Positions 6,315 to 8,134 of a stretch of 8,134 nucleotides of DNA are shown here, one piece after another. Source of the DNA: Crocinitomicaceae bacterium (GTDB lineage Bacteria; Bacteroidota; Bacteroidia; Flavobacteriales_D; Crocinitomicaceae); NCBI GenBank assembly GCA_015662935.1, contig DQTF01000237.1, forward strand, positions 1-8,134. Direction: 5' to 3'. The translations under genes and the position numbers were made by a program. The first letter of the stretch is position 1, and each line of letters begins with the position of its first letter. The notes below the pieces were generated by a model. It was not told the origin of the DNA, did no database searches, and saw only the letters and a program-made list of their open reading frames with translations.

Positions 6315-8134
6315 ATGAATATTTTTTCAGACATATCTCTTTGGTGGATCATCCCAATTGCATTTTTTTCAATTGTCATTTCTTATTTCTTTTATAAGAA
6401 TCAAAAGCAAGTAAATGAAGTGAGTAAAGCTAAGAAGTCCTTATTAATAGGACTTCGATCAGGCAGTTTATTTCTCCTTCTTATTTTCTTGCTAGGACTA
6501 ATCATTGAACACAAAGAATATAAAACGGAAAAACCGATCTTTATTACGTTGATTGATAATTCTTCTTCTATGTTGAATTATAAAGATAGTAGTGAAGTCA
6601 AAAAATCGATTCAGAATTTTCAAGATAAATTATCAGAGAAATATAAGGATAGATTTGCTCTAGAAACATTATCCATTGGAGAAAAAGTAACAGCGGATAG
6701 TATTACTTTTTCTGGGAGTCAATCAAACTTAGAAAAGGGGTTTGACTATATCTACAACTTATATTACAACCGAAATATTGGAGGAATCTGTTTAATAAGT
6801 GATGGTAATTTTACTTCGGGAATGAATCCAATCTATACTGCTGAGAAAATTAATTTAACTCCTGTTTTTACTGTTGGAGTAGGGGATACAATAGTGAAGA
6901 AAGATCAATTTATTCGCAATGTTTCCGTAAATGATATTGCTTTTTTTAAGAACAGCTTCCCAATAGAAATTGATGTTGAAGCACATAAAATGGGAGTAAC
7001 TTCCAGTATTGTATCTATCTGGAGAAATGGCAAAAAAATCAAAGAAGAAAAAATTAAGTACGAAGATGGCTATCTCGATTTTAAGCATGTGAGTTTTGAG
7101 GTGGAAGCTAGTCAAATTGGTTTTGTTGAATATGTAGTAAGAATAGAGGAGAAGGTGAATGAGTCTTCTGTTGGAAATAATGTGCATCGATTTTACGTCG
7201 AGGTGATTGACTCTAGAAACAAGGTTCTTATACTTGCAAATGCACCGCACCCTGATTTATCGGCTATTCGACAAGAGCTAGAGAAAGATGAAAACATGGA
7301 GGTTGAATCAAAATTAATGAATGATTTCGATGCGAAAATTAAAGAGTACGCTTTAGTTATTCTGCATAATCCAAATTCTGTTTCTGCCTCACTAATGAAT
7401 CAACTTCAAAATGCAGATGTTTCGGTGTTGTATTGTGTTACCGCTCAGACTAGTTCAGGCGCTTTAAGCAAACTTAACATAGGATTATCTTATCCTAATG
7501 GCACAAGGACAGATGAAGTTCAAGCATCCTTAAATTCAGGATTTCAACTTTTTGAAATATCAGATGGACTGAAAACTTCAATTAAAAAATGGCCACCGCT
7601 AACGGTGAAGTTTGGAAAGATTAAATCTAATTCTGGCAGTACATTAATCAGTCAACAAGTTGGACCAGTAAAAAAAGAGGATCCCATTCTTTATTTTGGA
7701 AAAAGAAACAAATCTAAATTTGGTGTTTTTATTGGAGAAGGTTTATGGCGTTGGAAACTATCAGAATATGCGCATTCTAACTCAACAAATAATTTTAATG
7801 AATTGATTCAGAAAACAGTTCAATATTTAACGGTTAAGAGAAATACCGACCCTTTTCGAATTAACTTACCTAATCGTTTTACAACTAGCGATGAAGTGAT
7901 TGTCAATGCATCATTTTACAATTCTTCATTTGAAGCAATTACAAAGCCAACTATTAGTTTACTACTAACAAATAGCAAAGGAGAGAAGCTCAATTATGAA
8001 TTTGCTAAAAATAACAAGGATTACCTTTTGTCATTAGGTAGATTGAGTGAAGGAAAATACGAATGGAAAGCATCTACAAAGTTCAATGGAAAGTCTTATC
8101 TCAAAGAAGGTGTATTTATTGTGGATGATATTTC
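6315..8134 (+). CDS. Membrane-anchored von Willebrand A domain protein with putative GATase-like region (3' end missing)
   Basis: The frame is open from ATG 6315 to the window end: 606 residues with no stop, so the C-terminus is missing. Two N-terminal transmembrane helices (about 8-27 and 42-64) resemble the BatA-type N-terminus. A vWA domain follows (about 75-200) with a complete-looking metal site: D81-N-S-S-S, a probable third-loop S137 where Thr is usual, and S162-D163-G164. A beta-rich stretch (about 200-300) follows. A putative class I glutamine-amidotransferase-like fold (about 303-505) opens with KVLILANAPHPDL and contains GLWRWKL (477-483); no obvious catalytic triad is seen. The remainder (about 510-606) looks like another beta-sandwich. 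Proteins of this build occur in Bacteroidota and Planctomycetes without a known function, and most end in a further membrane helix. ATG 6309 is in frame (adds Met-His) but directly abuts the -7 box, so 6315 is preferred. The next Met is residue 86, inside the vWA domain. Confidence 0.87.
   Translation, partial: MNIFSDISLWWIIPIAFFSIVISYFFYKNQKQVNEVSKAKKSLLIGLRSGSLFLLLIFLLGLIIEHKEYKTEKPIFITLIDNSSSMLNYKDSSEVKKSIQNFQDKLSEKYKDRFALETLSIGEKVTADSITFSGSQSNLEKGFDYIYNLYYNRNIGGICLISDGNFTSGMNPIYTAEKINLTPVFTVGVGDTIVKKDQFIRNVSVNDIAFFKNSFPIEIDVEAHKMGVTSSIVSIWRNGKKIKEEKIKYEDGYLDFKHVSFEVEASQIGFVEYVVRIEEKVNESSVGNNVHRFYVEVIDSRNKVLILANAPHPDLSAIRQELEKDENMEVESKLMNDFDAKIKEYALVILHNPNSVSASLMNQLQNADVSVLYCVTAQTSSGALSKLNIGLSYPNGTRTDEVQASLNSGFQLFEISDGLKTSIKKWPPLTVKFGKIKSNSGSTLISQQVGPVKKEDPILYFGKRNKSKFGVFIGEGLWRWKLSEYAHSNSTNNFNELIQKTVQYLTVKRNTDPFRINLPNRFTTSDEVIVNASFYNSSFEAITKPTISLLLTNSKGEKLNYEFAKNNKDYLLSLGRLSEGKYEWKASTKFNGKSYLKEGVFIVDDI

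Noticed and set aside
6855..7250. Minus-strand open frame of 131 codons
   Set aside because: It is antisense to the vWA gene, rich in Phe, Ile and Asn as expected from reversed AT-rich codons, with no family resemblance.
5274..8134. DUF3078 and vWA genes as a two-gene operon
   Set aside because: A perfect 13-bp terminator with eight Ts and a new consensus promoter separate them; a functional link cannot be excluded but is not supported.
1..8134. Mobile element, CRISPR array, defence system, tRNA or riboswitch
   Set aside because: No direct repeat array, transposase, cloverleaf-like sequence or long structured leader was found; the intergenic gaps are only 52, 160 and 90 bp and are explained by terminators and promoters.

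Overview
The window looks like ordinary chromosomal DNA from a member of the Bacteroidota, most likely Flavobacteriales. The evidence is the AT-rich composition, the lack of Shine-Dalgarno sequences before the starts, -7 boxes of the Bacteroidota form TAnnTTTG, a DNA polymerase III alpha subunit with a DnaQ-type exonuclease fused to its N-terminus, and a DUF3078 protein. A closer placement is not possible from the sequence alone.

Layout: (1) Positions 1-3882 (+) hold the 3' part of the replicative polymerase gene dnaE; its start lies left of the window. (2) A symmetrical hairpin at 3883-3912 ends both dnaE and the convergent gene. (3) Positions 3935-5113 (-) encode a biosynthetic-type acetyl-CoA C-acetyltransferase (thiolase). 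(4) A 160-bp divergent intergenic region (5114-5273) carries one -7 box facing each way, each giving a predicted leader of only about 17-20 nt. (5) Positions 5274-6224 (+) encode an exported DUF3078 protein, predicted to be an outer-membrane beta-barrel. (6) A strong terminator (6243-6278) runs directly into a consensus promoter (6276-6308). (7) From 6315 to the window end (+) is a large two-helix membrane-anchored von Willebrand A protein with a putative glutamine-amidotransferase-like region; it is cut by the right edge.

The four genes do not form one pathway. They cover replication, acyl-CoA metabolism, an envelope protein of unknown role and a membrane vWA protein of unknown role. Terminators and separate promoters suggest each is its own transcription unit, at least as far as the window shows. 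No mobile element, RNA gene, CRISPR array or defence system is visible. I see no convincing undescribed system. The points most worth a second look are the possibly leaderless vWA gene, whose promoter shares bases with the preceding terminator, the eroded PHP metal site in the exonuclease-polymerase fusion, and the intact metal site in the uncharacterised vWA protein.
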